Positions 24,179 to 34,401 of a stretch of 64,000 nt of DNA are shown piece by piece. The stretch spans positions 124,001-188,000 of the forward strand of contig RHPI01001737.1 in assembly GCA_009103225.1 (NCBI GenBank), in the 5' to 3' direction. The notes beneath the pieces were generated by a model. That model did no database searches. It saw nothing but the letters and a program-made list of their open reading frames with translations, and was not told the DNA's origin. Every line of letters starts with the position of its first letter. Position 1 is the stretch's first letter. A program made the position numbers and the translations under genes. The DNA comes from Chlorokybus atmophyticus (taxonomy: Eukaryota > Streptophyta > Chlorokybophyceae > Chlorokybales > Chlorokybaceae).

Positions 24179-24563
24179 TGTTAAAGGAATGGAGTCAGCC
24201 ATTATCTTCATGTCACTTTTCTACGATCAACTTATCTTTTAGCAGTTATGGTCAACGGCAGTTGCAGTCGTTACAAGTCAACTCTAGTCAACCTTTTACT
24301 TAGACTAGTGGTTATGAAGGTTACAGGAGTTGCGGGAGTTATGGAGGTTACGGGAGTTACGGTCAATTGCCGTTACACAAGTCACGCTTTGACTTTGACC
24401 AGTGTGTACTAGTGTTGACTTTGACTAGTACCACTTATAGTTGACTAGTGTACTATATAAGCCACTGTGTGTTGCTTATTCCAATAGAACCACTTTGCTC
24501 TGTTTCTTGGCGCCACACTTTGTGCATTGTGTGCTTAGCTTACTACTGTGCAATCTCTCAACA
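24179..24563 (+). repeat. 5' LTR of copia family A
   Basis: It starts TGTTAAAGG and ends CTCAACA. U3 contains repeated GGAGTTACGG-like words and several TTGAC words, then CTATATAAGCCAC (about 24452) as a likely TATA box with transcription starting downstream. The same LTR, inverted and alone, lies at 46492-46866. Confidence 0.92.
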
Positions 24564-24580
24564 GGTTATGGGCCCACACT
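24564..24580 (+). other. Primer-binding site, initiator tRNA-Met anticodon half
   Basis: The bases GGTTATGGGCCCACACT begin directly after the LTR. They are complementary to the anticodon-loop half of initiator tRNA-Met (the strand holding GGGCCCATAACC), not to a tRNA 3' end. This is the priming mode known from Drosophila copia. Confidence 0.75.
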
Positions 24581-24662
24581 AGCACTAGCTACACAATAGG
24601 ATAACAAGTTGGTGATTAGCTTGGGGAGGCGCCGTCTTCATTGCAACCTAGCAAGGGAAGCA

Positions 24663-27600
24663 TGGCGACCAGCTATGACAAGGTGAACATTGAGCCACTG
24701 GACCTCGACAACTATGGGACATGGAGCATCCGGATGCAGATGCTACTCATGCACAAGGATCTATGGTCAGTGGTGGATCCCACAGAGCGCCCTCTCGACA
24801 TGGAGGACGCACCCACAAAAAGAAGGTCATATCAGGCACTTGCTTTGATAGGATTGAATGTAGTACAGCATCACTTAGCGCTTGTTGCACGTTGCAAGTC
24901 TGCTAGAGAGTTGTGGCAGAAGTTTGCTGAGGTTTACAAGGCTAAGAACAATGCTAGGAAGTTGCAGTTGAGGAAGCAGTTGAATGCTTTGAGGAAGGAT
25001 GTTGCTGAACCTGTCATCAAGTTCATCTCACGAGCCAGGCAGCTGTGGGACGACTTGCTTGCCATTGGACATGAAGTGAAGGAGGTGGAGGTGGTCTGGG
25101 TCATCCTTGCTGGCTTGCCCAAGGAGTTCGAGATGACTGTCACCATCATGGAGTCAACCAGTGAGGAGCTCACCCTCGAGGCCATCACCCCACGCCTACT
25201 TTAGGTCGAGCAACGAGCATCCACTTCACGCCACGACGAGGCTGAAGCTGTGGCATTCGCGGCACAATCCAATCCACGCCCCAACAACAACAACGGTGGT
25301 GGGAAGAAAGAGACGCGTACCTGCCACTACTGCGATAAGAAGGGACACCTGAAGAAGGACTGTCGAAAGTTGAAGCGCGATCAGCAACAGAAACCAGGTT
25401 CTGATAGACAAGCTGGAGCCCTTGCTGCTAGCACCACTGCTATCGAAAGCGCTTGGTTGTTCGATTCTGCGTGCACACAGCATATGACCCCACACAGACA
25501 TGAGTTCCAGGAATATCATGCTCTGAGCGATGCTGCTGGTGTGAAAGTGAGCTTTGGCAACAAGCTGCACTTGCAAGCTGTGGGAGTGGGCACCGTCATC
25601 CTACACACTGTGGTGGCGGGCGCTACACACGAAGTGGCCCTGAAGGAGGTGATCCATGTGCCAGGATTAGCTTCCAGCCTGTTCTCCGTTCGAAGAGCTA
25701 CAAGCGCAGGCGCCAAAGTTGACTTCACTGCTCGAAAGTGTCAAGTCAAGGTGAACAACATTGTTGTTGTGGAGGGCACATTGCAAGAGAGCTTGTACTG
25801 CATCACACTGGTTCGGCAGCATGCGTTGTCTGCGACAGTCACTGCATCGGACAAAGCTCATCTTTGGCACCGAAGACTTGGACATCTTGGATGGGACAAC
25901 CTGGCAAGACTGGTGGCTGAGGACATGGTGGAAGGGATCAACATCAAAGCGGAGGACATCAAGGCAGTAAAAGGTGATCTATGCGAGACGTGCGTGCTGA
26001 GCAAGATGCCTAGGCAGCCTTTTCCTACCTCTTCCCGCACCAATACAGCACCCTTGCAGCTCGTGCACATGGATGTGTGCAGTCCCATGCCGGTTGCGTC
26101 TACTGGAGGGAGTTGGTACGTTGCCACTTTCATAGATGACTTCAGCAAGCTGTCTGCTATCATTCCAATTGCTGCGAAGTCGGATGTTGCTGCTGTAGTT
26201 AAGAGGACACTCACTCAGCTGGCTACACAAGCAAAGACAAAGGTGTTGGCGTTGAGAAGTGATCGAGGCTCTGAGTATCTCAACCACACCTTGAAGAGCT
26301 ACCTGGATGAGCACGGCATCAAGCATGAGACTACTGCACCCTACACCCCTGAGCAAAACGGTGCTGCGGAGCGTCTCAACCGCACGCTTGTGGAGCGCGT
26401 GCGTGCCATGCTTACAGATACAAAGCTGGACAAAGCTTTGTGGGCTGAGGCGTTTGTCACGGCCAATTACATCCGCAATAGGTCACCTACGAGCAATAAA
26501 GCCAAGACCCCGTGGGAGTTGTTCTACGGTGCGAAGCCTGATGTGACGCACATGCGTGTGTTTGGAGCCAAGGCGTATCCACACATCCCCAAGCAGCTAG
26601 GAAGGAAGCTTGAGAACGTGAGGGAGATGGGTGTCTTTGTCGGGTACGAGCCAAACTCCAAGGCGTACAGGATCTTGCTTGAGGACAGCAAGAAGATTGT
26701 GGTTTGAAGGGATGTTGTCTTCGACGAGAAGATGGTGGCGACTTCACCAACAACACCTTCTACGCCTGTGAACAATGACCTTGCTGAGGAGCCTGCGGTC
26801 ATCACCACACCATCTGCCAACGTGGAGGTTCCTAATGGTGCGCCACACCTTGAGGAGGACGAGATTGCACCTGTGGATGAGCAGGAGAGGCGCTACCCTG
26901 TGAGAATCAGAGCGCCACCTCAATTGTACCAAAGGTTCCAGGCCATGAGCGCTGAAACCACTGAGGAGAAGGAGCTAAGCACCTACCATGAGGCCAATAC
27001 AGCTCCAGATGCTGAGTTGTGGCGCAAGGCCATGGATGAGGAGATTGCTTCGCTACACGCCAACAAGACTTGGGTACTTGAGCAAGTTCCACAAGGCGTC
27101 AAGCCTATACCTGTCAAGTGGGTGTACGAGATCAAGCGTGACGGCAAGGGCAACATTGAGCGCTACAAGGCGCGACTTGTGGCAAAGGGCTTCCTACAGG
27201 AGGAGGGCGTTGACTACAAGGAGGTGTTTGCACCTGCCAGTAAGCACACAACCTTCAGGGCGCTACTTGCAAAGGTTGCTGTAGAGGATTTAGAGCTGCA
27301 CCACCTGGACGTGAAGACTGCTTTTCTCTATGGAGAGTTGGATAAGCAGATCTACGTGCAGTAACTCAAGGTTACGAGGAGGGAGGCTCAGGAAAGGCTT
27401 GCTTGCTACATAAGGCTCTTTATGGGCTTAAGCAAGCGCCAAGAGTCTGGCACATTTGGCTCAGCAAGGAGCTAGAGAAGATGGGCGTTCAGCAGTCATC
27501 ATCAGATCCCGGGCTCTTCATCAGTGAAGACGGCCAAGTGTGGTTGCTGGTGTATGTGGACGACATCATCTGGGCATCAAACGACACTGCAGCGATGTCA

Positions 27601-28509
27601 CACATCAAGGTGACACTGCAATCTGCTTTTGAGATTCGAGATCTTGGCGATGCACACTTGTTTCTCGGCATTGTCATCACCAGAGACAGAGTTGCAAGGA
27701 CAATCAAGATCACCCAGAAACAAATGGTCCTGGATGTACTCAAGAAGTTCAAGTTGCAAGACGCCAAGGGCAAGGCAACACCACTGAGCGTGGGAGTACA
27801 TCTACTAAAGGCACAGGACACTACCACTGTGCTTGACAAGGCTATATATCCATATGGTGAGCTAGTTGGGAGCCTCATCTACTTATCCATTAGCACAAGG
27901 CCTGACATCGCACAAGCCGTGGGAGTCTTGGCGAGACACATGTCAGCACCAACCATGGAGCACTGGAGGGCGGCAAAAGGAGTTCTTCGCTACCTTGGCA
28001 GCGCCTTGAACGTGGGTATCACTTTTGGGAGGACAACAGACATTGCATCACAGGGTTATTGTGATGCGGATTATGCGGGGGACCTCGACACAAGGAGGTC
28101 TACCACAGGATACACTTTCCTGATGGGAGGAGGCGTCGTTAGCTGGAACAGCCGACTACAGCCTACCGTTGCTGCATCAACCACTGAGGCCGAGTACATG
28201 GCGGCTTCATCTGCAGTAAAGGAAGCATTGTGGCTTCGCAAGCTTATGACTGACTTGGGACATGTGCTGAGCTGTGTCACAATCCTTTGTGACAACCAGG
28301 GCGCACTCAAGTTGAGTATGCACCCCATTACATCCACCAGGACAAAGCATATTGACATTATGCACCACATGGTGAGAGAGAGAGTTGCACGTGGTGAAGT
28401 GGAGTTCAAGTATTGCAGTACAGAGGACATGCTAGCTAACTGCATGACCAAGCCACTTCCACCCAACAAGTTCAAAACCTGCTGCATCGGACTTGGAGTA
28501 CAAGGTTAA
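24663..28509 (+). pseudogene. Copia family A gag-pol polyprotein, two stops and a frameshift
   Basis: Gag starts at ATG 24663 (MATSYDKVNIEPL) with the UBN2-type block and ends in a CCHC knuckle CHYCDKKGHLKKDC near 25320. Protease has DSACTQHM (about 25465). Integrase has the HHCC domain (HRRLGHLGWDNLARL, CETC) and the DDE residues in HMDVCSP, RSDRGSEY and PEQNGAAERLNR. RT shows VKTAFLYGELD and the YVDD box (27556). RNase H follows with YCDADYAGD and TTEAEYMA. It is inactivated by TAG 25202-25204, where a related copy reads CAG, TGA 26705-26707, where Arg is expected, and a frame change near 27362-27366. Otherwise it is nearly intact. Confidence 0.92.
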
Positions 28510-28525
28510 GTTGCTCGCGTGGGAG

Positions 28526-28909
28526 TGTAAAAGGAATGGAGTCAGCCATTATCTTCATGTCACTTTTTTACGATTAACTTATCTTTTAACAGTTATGGTC
28601 AACGGCAGTTACAGTCGTTACAAGTCAACTCTAGTCAACCTTTTACTTTGACTAGTGGTTATGGAGGTTACAGGAGTTGCGGGAGTTATGGAGATTACGG
28701 GAGTTACGGTCAATTGCCGTTACACAAGTTACGCTTTGACTTTGACCAGTGTGTACTAGTGTTGACTTTGACTAGTACCACTTATAGTTGACTAGTGTAC
28801 TATATAAGCCACTGTGTGTTGCTTATTCCAATAGACCATTTTGCTCTGTTTCTTGGCGCCACACTTTGTGCATTGTGTGCTTAGCTTGCTACTGTGCAAT
28901 CTCTCAACA
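28526..28909 (+). repeat. 3' LTR of copia family A
   Basis: It starts TGTAAAAGG and ends CTCAACA, and matches the 5' LTR along its whole length with about 97 percent identity by eye. It is preceded by GCTCGCGTGGGAG, the presumed polypurine tract. Confidence 0.92.
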
Positions 28910-29309
28910 ATATACAAGTGTACAAGTGTACAGATAAAGGCTGACCTATACACAAGTCTGCACTAGGGCGCTAGGCTACAACTATGGGAACTACTTCTTC
29001 ACGCCAGGTGCGAAAGTCACGCGCTTCGTTGGTCTTCAACTCGTGGATGGTGCGAGTGCTGCCGACGTTGAGGTTGATGCTTGAGAAGCCTGTACACCTG
29101 CAAAGTATACCACACTCGCCACCCTCGCCAAGGATGGCGCCACCGCGCTAGGGTTTCAAGCAACTAGATAAGGAGCTTGTGACTCACAATTCACATCTGG
29201 TGAGTGCTTGTGCCCTCAAGTGCCCAAGGCACTAGGGGCACAAGAGTCTCATAACTCATTAACGAGTTCTTGAGTTCATGGGCGCGCATTTCATGCGCTT
29301 CATGAACTC
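28910..29309 (-). repeat. A2 and partial B2 split direct repeat of PAT copy 1
   Basis: On the minus strand it starts with the palindrome 29309-29272, continues through the common block with GGCACAAGCACTCACCAGA-like sequence and GTTGCTTGAAACCCTAGC, and runs into a B block that also occurs at 42780-43000. It ends at the LTR of copia A. Confidence 0.8.
29272..29309. repeat. 38-bp terminal palindrome of the PAT element
   Basis: GAGTTCATG...CATGAACTC forms 9-bp outer arms with an inner GCGCAT/ATGCGC pair around a 3-base centre. Equivalent palindromes mark the A-repeat edge at 34542-34579, 43156-43193, 43244-43281 and 54014-54051. Confidence 0.85.
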
Positions 29310-29437
29310 ATATAACTCACACACGAGTTATATGCGACACACATCTCATGCTGGGGGGTCGCTATAGGTCGATAGATGGATATAAACAGCAAGAGCACGT
29401 ACCACCCAAGCCGAGGCTCCTCGTAAGTGTGTGCAAC

Positions 29438-30376
29438 TCAGGCAACGCTGCGCACATAGCCCTCAGCTGCAATGGCAGACTTCCAACGTCCAAACTGCTG
29501 CCACAGGTGTTGGGGCACACCAGCCTTCACGGCTTGGGTCGCAGCTCCCGAACGAGCAGAGTGTGTGCCAAAACGCGTGGGCCCTGCCGCCTTAATGGCT
29601 GCCTTCTCCCAACCAAGGATAGTGCCGTATGGCACCACAGTGTTGCGTATGACGCACGTTCTCCCGGCTCGGATGATGGAGCGCAGCAACTTGCCTGGTC
29701 CCGCGTGCCGATATCCCGAGGCAAATAACAACTTCTCGGTGTGCATCACCGGGCATAAGTCACCGCCCACAGCAGATATGTGCACTGTGGCGCCCACACC
29801 ACGTTGATTGGTTTTGCTGCGCGGGATGACGAGATCCATACGGCCTGGGCGAAAAACAATGTCCTGCGCGTTTACCTCCGCCAGGTCAGAATACCGCATC
29901 ATACCCGCAAATCTCAGCAGCACCGTCACTGTTTGCAACCTGGCCACCAAGTCCCACCCATCGCGAGCAAAGTGCGAGACCATGGCTCGCAAGAGCTCAG
30001 GCGTGTAGGCGTCCTTCTTCCGTGTGTTCAAGGACAGCAGCCTGGCAGCGGCCTCACGAACCACCGCAACGAGTGCATGCGCAGTGGGAGAGGCCTGGCC
30101 TGCCATGGCATGCGCAGCATGTACGGCCGAAGAGGCATGTTTCACAGGTGCCGGGGTGGTTGAATCCACCAACATCTTGGTCAAGAACAGGGCTACTGTG
30201 CCAGGGTCTGCTGGCAGGGCAGCCCAACCACGAGGCGTGCAGAACTTCACAAAGCGACGCCAGTAGCCCTCATAGCCCCGCAGGGTGCTGGTAGCACGTG
30301 ACGCCGCTGCCACTGCTGGGTATAAGGTGCGCAGGCGCTTAATCTCGTAGTCTCCGGGGACGTTGGGCATGAGCAA
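29438..30376 (-). CDS. Tyrosine recombinase of PAT copy 1
   Basis: A 312-residue phage-integrase-type recombinase that would insert the circular cDNA by site-specific strand exchange. The N-terminal core-binding region (about 25-110) includes TLRGYEGYWRRFVKFC. Catalytic residues fit the family: Arg161 in GMMRYSDLAEV, Lys188 in RSKTNQ, His272 and Arg275 in HSARSGAAT, Trp298 in FGRWKS and the nucleophile Tyr307 in AEGYVRS. The frame is complete and without stops, so this protein could still be active. It follows the RT-RNase H frame, 152 bases downstream on the same strand. Copies 2 and 3 have lost it. Confidence 0.88.
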   Translation of the reverse strand: MLMPNVPGDYEIKRLRTLYPAVAAASRATSTLRGYEGYWRRFVKFCTPRGWAALPADPGTVALFLTKMLVDSTTPAPVKHASSAVHAAHAMAGQASPTAHALVAVVREAAARLLSLNTRKKDAYTPELLRAMVSHFARDGWDLVARLQTVTVLLRFAGMMRYSDLAEVNAQDIVFRPGRMDLVIPRSKTNQRGVGATVHISAVGGDLCPVMHTEKLLFASGYRHAGPGKLLRSIIRAGRTCVIRNTVVPYGTILGWEKAAIKAAGPTRFGTHSARSGAATQAVKAGVPQHLWQQFGRWKSAIAAEGYVRSVA

Positions 30377-30527
30377 CTATAAGCTTCGCTCAATAGCAGC
30401 TGTATATAGCACGTGTCAATGGACAGAACGCAAGTCAATTCGCAATGCCCACATTCGACTGTTGGGCAAGCCCCCTTGAAGTTCCGTGACTTGCGGGGCC
30501 ACAAGCAAGCTGGGCCTTCGGGCAGGC

Positions 30528-32435
30528 TCACAACAAATCTGTGACAAATGGTGCCCACACGCTGCCAGGGCAGAGCACGGGCCACCAAGTTTGGGTTGTC
30601 CATACAGGAACAATAAGGCACATGCGAGCCCTGCATTCGCGGGCATGACGCAGAGCAGTGCCAACCCGGTGTGGTGGGGGATGGCACCAGTTGTTGCAAC
30701 CTCTCCAGTCACAATGAAAGGCATTGCCGGATGAGCCCGGACATGGTAACACCGAGTTGAAGGCCACACACACTGTGTTGGCATCCGTGGCAAAGCGGTC
30801 CACATCAAAGGGGCCCCACTTGCGAGCGAGCAAGCGAACCCATGTGGTTTGCAAGGTCCAACCGTTCCAATTTGGTGCTTTGGAGAGCGCGTCCGCCTCC
30901 TCATTGAGTTCACGTGGTAACCACTCCACATGCAAGCAAATGCAATGCCGATGGCAATGTAAGAAAATACGGCATGCCACTTGCTGCAAGTGTTCGGCCT
31001 CACTGCCTCCATTGCGCATAATGTAGTACACATTGCGGGCATCGCCATAGCACAGCACCGTGCGTGCATGTAGCTCCTCCTCGACAGTGAGCAATGCACG
31101 CTTAAGTCCCAATAACTCGCGATGTATTGATGAAGTCAAGCACTCAGCAGGTGTGAATGTGCCCTTCGCCACGGGGGTAGCTGTGCCATGGCGCACTAGT
31201 CCCCAACCAGTGCCGCTAGCATCCACAAATTGCACTATGTCCGGCTGCACGGTAGGCCAAATGGGTGCCATGTTAAGCTCCTCAAAGTGGTCTCTCAGCC
31301 ACGATAAGTCCGTGATCTCAGGGTGGCGTAGCATCATGTGAGAGCTCCAAAAGCGGCGGGTCTCAATTAAGCGGCGTGTATGCCAAGTCATGAGTTTGAC
31401 GGCAGGGCCCAACACCATGAACTTAGATTGCAGCTTGCCACAAATGCGGGCCAGCAAGCTCATTGATACATGGCGCTTGTCATCAAATGCGCGTTGCAAG
31501 TCTCTAAGCAAACCATTGCGCTTCTTGCCGGGGATACGAACAGTGCCAGCGTGTGTATCCCACACAAAGCCGAGGAAGATGATGACTCTACTTAGCACGA
31601 TCTGCGCCTTTGTATTAATCACCAGCCCGCACCATGCTGCATCTGCTTGCACAATGGATAAAGTGGAGGCATGCTCTGCCTTGGAGCGAGCAGCAAACAG
31701 GAAGTCGTCGATGTATAGCAATACGCGAATGCCCTGCACACGCCAACGGCGCACCAATTGCTTCATAATCTTTGTGAACACGAAGCAAGCCGTGCTCAAC
31801 TCAAATGGCAACGAACAAAAGTTGAACACTTTGCTTGCAAACGAGAACCCCAAGTAACCCAAAAAGGCGGGGTGGATGTCCACATGATGATAGCCGGATG
31901 TCAAGTTTGTAGAGAACAACCAGTCCTCAGGTTGCAGCAAGTCCGGGATGCTGCGTACATCCTCATACTTGAATGGCGTGTTTACCATATAGGAGTTGAC
32001 ATAGCGCAAGTCCATAATGAGGCGCAACTTGCGGCCATCATCGACCACGTTGAGTGGGCTCGCCACGAGGGGGGGTGTCACACACTCGTGTCCGGCCCCA
32101 CTATGCACTAGGTTGGCGATGGCAGCCGCGGTGAAGTCCGCAAACTCATGCACACTCTTGTGGTTGGTGAATGCCCATTTGGGGGGTGGGTCTGCCGCCC
32201 ATGGTAGTTTGTACCCGTACTCCACCCATGAGAGCACCATAGTAGACTCACAGAATTCACACCATGCTGGCAGGGCATCACGCAGTCGATGACGCATGTA
32301 AGGCCCTTCAACGATAAGGTTGGCAGGGACGCGAGCAAACTCATAATGCTTCATCCAGTCGTGAACAAGGTCCTCCTCTGTGCTAGTACAGGCTGCTGCA
32401 CACGACCACGAAGTGTCCTCAACAACGGAGCTCAA
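30528..32435 (-). CDS. Reverse transcriptase-RNase H of PAT copy 1
   Basis: A 635-residue open frame of DIRS type. RT motifs: LIMDLRYVNSY (about 139-149), motif A region FSTNLTSGYHHVDIHP with Asn177 where copy 2 has Asp, LPFELSTACFVFTK (about 209-222) and the active YIDD box at 241-244. RNase H follows with FVDASGTGWGL, LGLKRALLTVEEEL and EWLPRELNEEADALSK. A C-terminal block (RKWGPFDVDRFATDAN, then a PPPHRVG stretch and VPVWTTQTWW) is the extra domain found after RNase H in DIRS proteins. The Asp-to-Asn change (AAC codon, 31905-31907) should abolish polymerase activity although the frame stays open. Confidence 0.9.
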   Translation of the reverse strand: MSSVVEDTSWSCAAACTSTEEDLVHDWMKHYEFARVPANLIVEGPYMRHRLRDALPAWCEFCESTMVLSWVEYGYKLPWAADPPPKWAFTNHKSVHEFADFTAAAIANLVHSGAGHECVTPPLVASPLNVVDDGRKLRLIMDLRYVNSYMVNTPFKYEDVRSIPDLLQPEDWLFSTNLTSGYHHVDIHPAFLGYLGFSFASKVFNFCSLPFELSTACFVFTKIMKQLVRRWRVQGIRVLLYIDDFLFAARSKAEHASTLSIVQADAAWCGLVINTKAQIVLSRVIIFLGFVWDTHAGTVRIPGKKRNGLLRDLQRAFDDKRHVSMSLLARICGKLQSKFMVLGPAVKLMTWHTRRLIETRRFWSSHMMLRHPEITDLSWLRDHFEELNMAPIWPTVQPDIVQFVDASGTGWGLVRHGTATPVAKGTFTPAECLTSSIHRELLGLKRALLTVEEELHARTVLCYGDARNVYYIMRNGGSEAEHLQQVACRIFLHCHRHCICLHVEWLPRELNEEADALSKAPNWNGWTLQTTWVRLLARKWGPFDVDRFATDANTVCVAFNSVLPCPGSSGNAFHCDWRGCNNWCHPPPHRVGTALRHARECRARMCLIVPVWTTQTWWPVLCPGSVWAPFVTDLL

Positions 32436-32559
32436 TTAGAGCCTCAACGGCATGACGACCATAAAATGGCCACAACTCGTGCAGATAGTGTTCGAATTGG
32501 GTTCTGTTTTACTCAGCACGACGCTATTAGCCTCATTGTAATGGTCATAATGTGTCGAT

Positions 32560-32724
32560 GAGACTCCCAGCAAAAGTTACAAGGAAGATAGCGATTTTTT
32601 AAGTAGTGGATCACAAATCCGACACTTCCATTCGGGGGATTCTGAGACCCCCAGCAAAAGTTACAAGCAAGATAGCGATTTTGTAAACAATGGATCACAA
32701 ATGCAACACTTTCATTCATCCGGC
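32560..32724. repeat. 84-bp tandem duplication
   Basis: Two units start at 32560 and 32644 with GAGACTCCCAGCAAAAGTTA and GAGACCCCCAGCAAAAGTTA. Both contain AGATAGCGATTTT and GTGGATCACAAAT-like words. It lies in the spacer between the zinc-knuckle region and the RT of PAT copy 1. The homologous spacer of copy 2 does not show it. Confidence 0.7.
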
Positions 32725-32879
32725 TCGCAATTTGATTCACTAAAGCAGCAGTTGCGAACACAAAAATGTGCCCCACCGGGCTATAGCATCAACAGTGCAA
32801 GTGTACAGCTACTAGGCTGTCACAACAACTACAGAGCTGCGCTACCAAATCAGTGGCCGCCACGCCCTGTTGAGGGCTT

Positions 32880-33443
32880 ACGGCAATAGGCACGCAAGTG
32901 CCCTATCTCCCCACAGTTGTAACAGGTGCGGGCATTGCGCTGGCCCCCCGAAGACGCGGCCTGAGACTGCATAGGCGCGGACCTGTAACTGGTATGCCCC
33001 GCACCAGATGCATAAGATCCAAAGTAGCGGGGGGGGGGGGGGGGGGGGGGGGNCCCGTTGATGGGAGTGTAGGCCGCCTTCGCCTTGGGCTTGGGCTGCG
33101 CCGCAGCTGCCTCTTTAATTGCCTTCTTAAGGCGCTTTGCCTCTGCATCGTCCGTAGCGAGGGTCTCTTATGAGCTCCTCCACCACTTTCCAACTATGCT
33201 TGTTGGCCACTTCCACATGGTGGAACTGCGTGCACACCTCGTCCAATGCTGGTGCACAGAGCACATGTGTGTGAGCAACACTGGTTGCGGCCATTCATGC
33301 ATAAGCTCAGAGCCATTGGGTTTAACGCCAGGCGCACCCGCATTGACATCACCATCTCCCACATGTAAATGTAATGGCAAACCTGTTGTGCCTTTTACCT
33401 TGCTATGAATAGTCATAATGTGAATACAGAGGTGGACATGCAA
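32880..33443 (-). pseudogene. Gag C-terminal and zinc-knuckle region of PAT copy 1
   Basis: Minus-strand blocks match 44454-44860 of copy 2 in several frames. The zinc knuckle CYNCGEIGHLRAYC (C-x2-C-x4-H-x4-C) is intact near 32890-32925, where it would bind RNA in the particle. A run of 24 G (33029-33052) and an N at 33053 interrupt the Lys/Pro/Ala linker. Frame changes in the N-terminal half make this part non-functional as it stands. Confidence 0.7.
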
Positions 33444-33645
33444 GGGTGTTAAGTGCGGGCCCTCCCCCCCCTACCGGACACGGGGGGAGGAGGGATGTGG
33501 AACAATTTATATATGTAGATGCCTCTACGTAAATGACAAGCCCGCACCTTCATAAGGCCGATGATGCACGCATGTGCATGTTCACATGAGTAAAGTCCGC
33601 ACCCTCATGCGTGTCCTACATGTGTGCTCGTGCAAATGGCCATGC

Positions 33646-34401
33646 TTAACAAAGAATGAGCCCACCTTTCATGTTGTCTTTGCGGCCTTTGGCGAAGTGG
33701 GGATCCTTGACGACGTGAGAGGGCACACGGTCGAAGGAGGCCGCTGCCGAGGCAATGTAAGCCGCCACATCGATGTGTTGCCGAGCCCGCTTTTTCATGT
33801 TCTCCTTCCAAGGGACCGCGGGATCGCTAAAGGGAATGGCCAATGCCTTCGCACGAGCATTCGGTGTAGTGGAGTCGCCTTTATCGCGGCGAAGGATGCT
33901 CACGAGAAGCGGGTGGTTGGGCTCATTGACGGGCTCATCATGAGGGATGAATGGCGCCTTCCCACGCCTAAGACGCATGTTTTCCGCCTCCAACTCCTCC
34001 AACCTCCTCGCCATGGCCTCCATGGGTGTCAAGGACGGGGTGGAAGTGTTGGAGAGCGGGCTTGCCTCCCTCTCTTTACGCTTGTAAGTGACGACGGGCG
34101 GGTCCTCATCATCCTCGTCCTCATCATCGTCGCCATCACCCTCCTTGTTCACCTCCTCTTCTCCCACCTCCACGGGGGGGCGCACCCGTCTCTCCTCACT
34201 TGCCGCTCTTCTCTCCTCCTCCTCACTCAAAGTGTGGCGACGCGGACTTGTAGCCCGCGCCAACCTATTGGCGGCAAGCCTAGCCGCCTTGGCCGTGGCT
34301 TCCACGTCCTCTCCATCGCCACGGGCACTTTTTGACCGTGTGGTGGTCATGGAGGTCGACCGCCTATTCTTCCTCCAAACCACACTCGCCACCCTCGCCA
34401 A
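33646..34401 (-). CDS. Gag-like protein of PAT copy 1
   Basis: A 251-residue charged protein: a basic N-terminus (ATG 34401), a strongly acidic middle (GDGDDDEDEDDEDPP), a short coiled-coil stretch (MEAMARRLEELEAENMRLRR) and a C-terminal block ending FAKGRKDNMKGGLILC. The same protein occurs in copy 2 (43439-44093, frameshifted) and copy 3 (53775-53026), always first after the A repeat. That position supports a Gag role; no known Gag domain is recognised by sequence. Confidence 0.75.
   Translation of the reverse strand: MARVASVVWRKNRRSTSMTTTRSKSARGDGEDVEATAKAARLAANRLARATSPRRHTLSEEEERRAASEERRVRPPVEVGEEEVNKEGDGDDDEDEDDEDPPVVTYKRKEREASPLSNTSTPSLTPMEAMARRLEELEAENMRLRRGKAPFIPHDEPVNEPNHPLLVSILRRDKGDSTTPNARAKALAIPFSDPAVPWKENMKKRARQHIDVAAYIASAAASFDRVPSHVVKDPHFAKGRKDNMKGGLILC

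Larger units (their letters stand above)
24179..28909 (+). mobile_element. Full-length copia element, family A
   Basis: A 4.7-kb Ty1/copia element with LTRs at 24179-24563 and 28526-28909, an initiator tRNA-Met half primer site, gag-PR-IN-RT-RNase H in copia order and a purine tract (GCGTGGGAG) just before the 3' LTR. The LTRs differ at about a dozen positions, mostly transitions, so the insertion is not very recent. No target duplication is seen: the left flank is TGGGG and the right flank ATATA. The right flank is the interior of a PAT split repeat, while the left flank is not. Confidence 0.92.

Noticed and set aside
33646-34335. Plus-strand open frame of about 250 residues overlapping the PAT gag gene
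   Set aside because: It is the antisense of the acidic Gag frame, which is conserved in three element copies.
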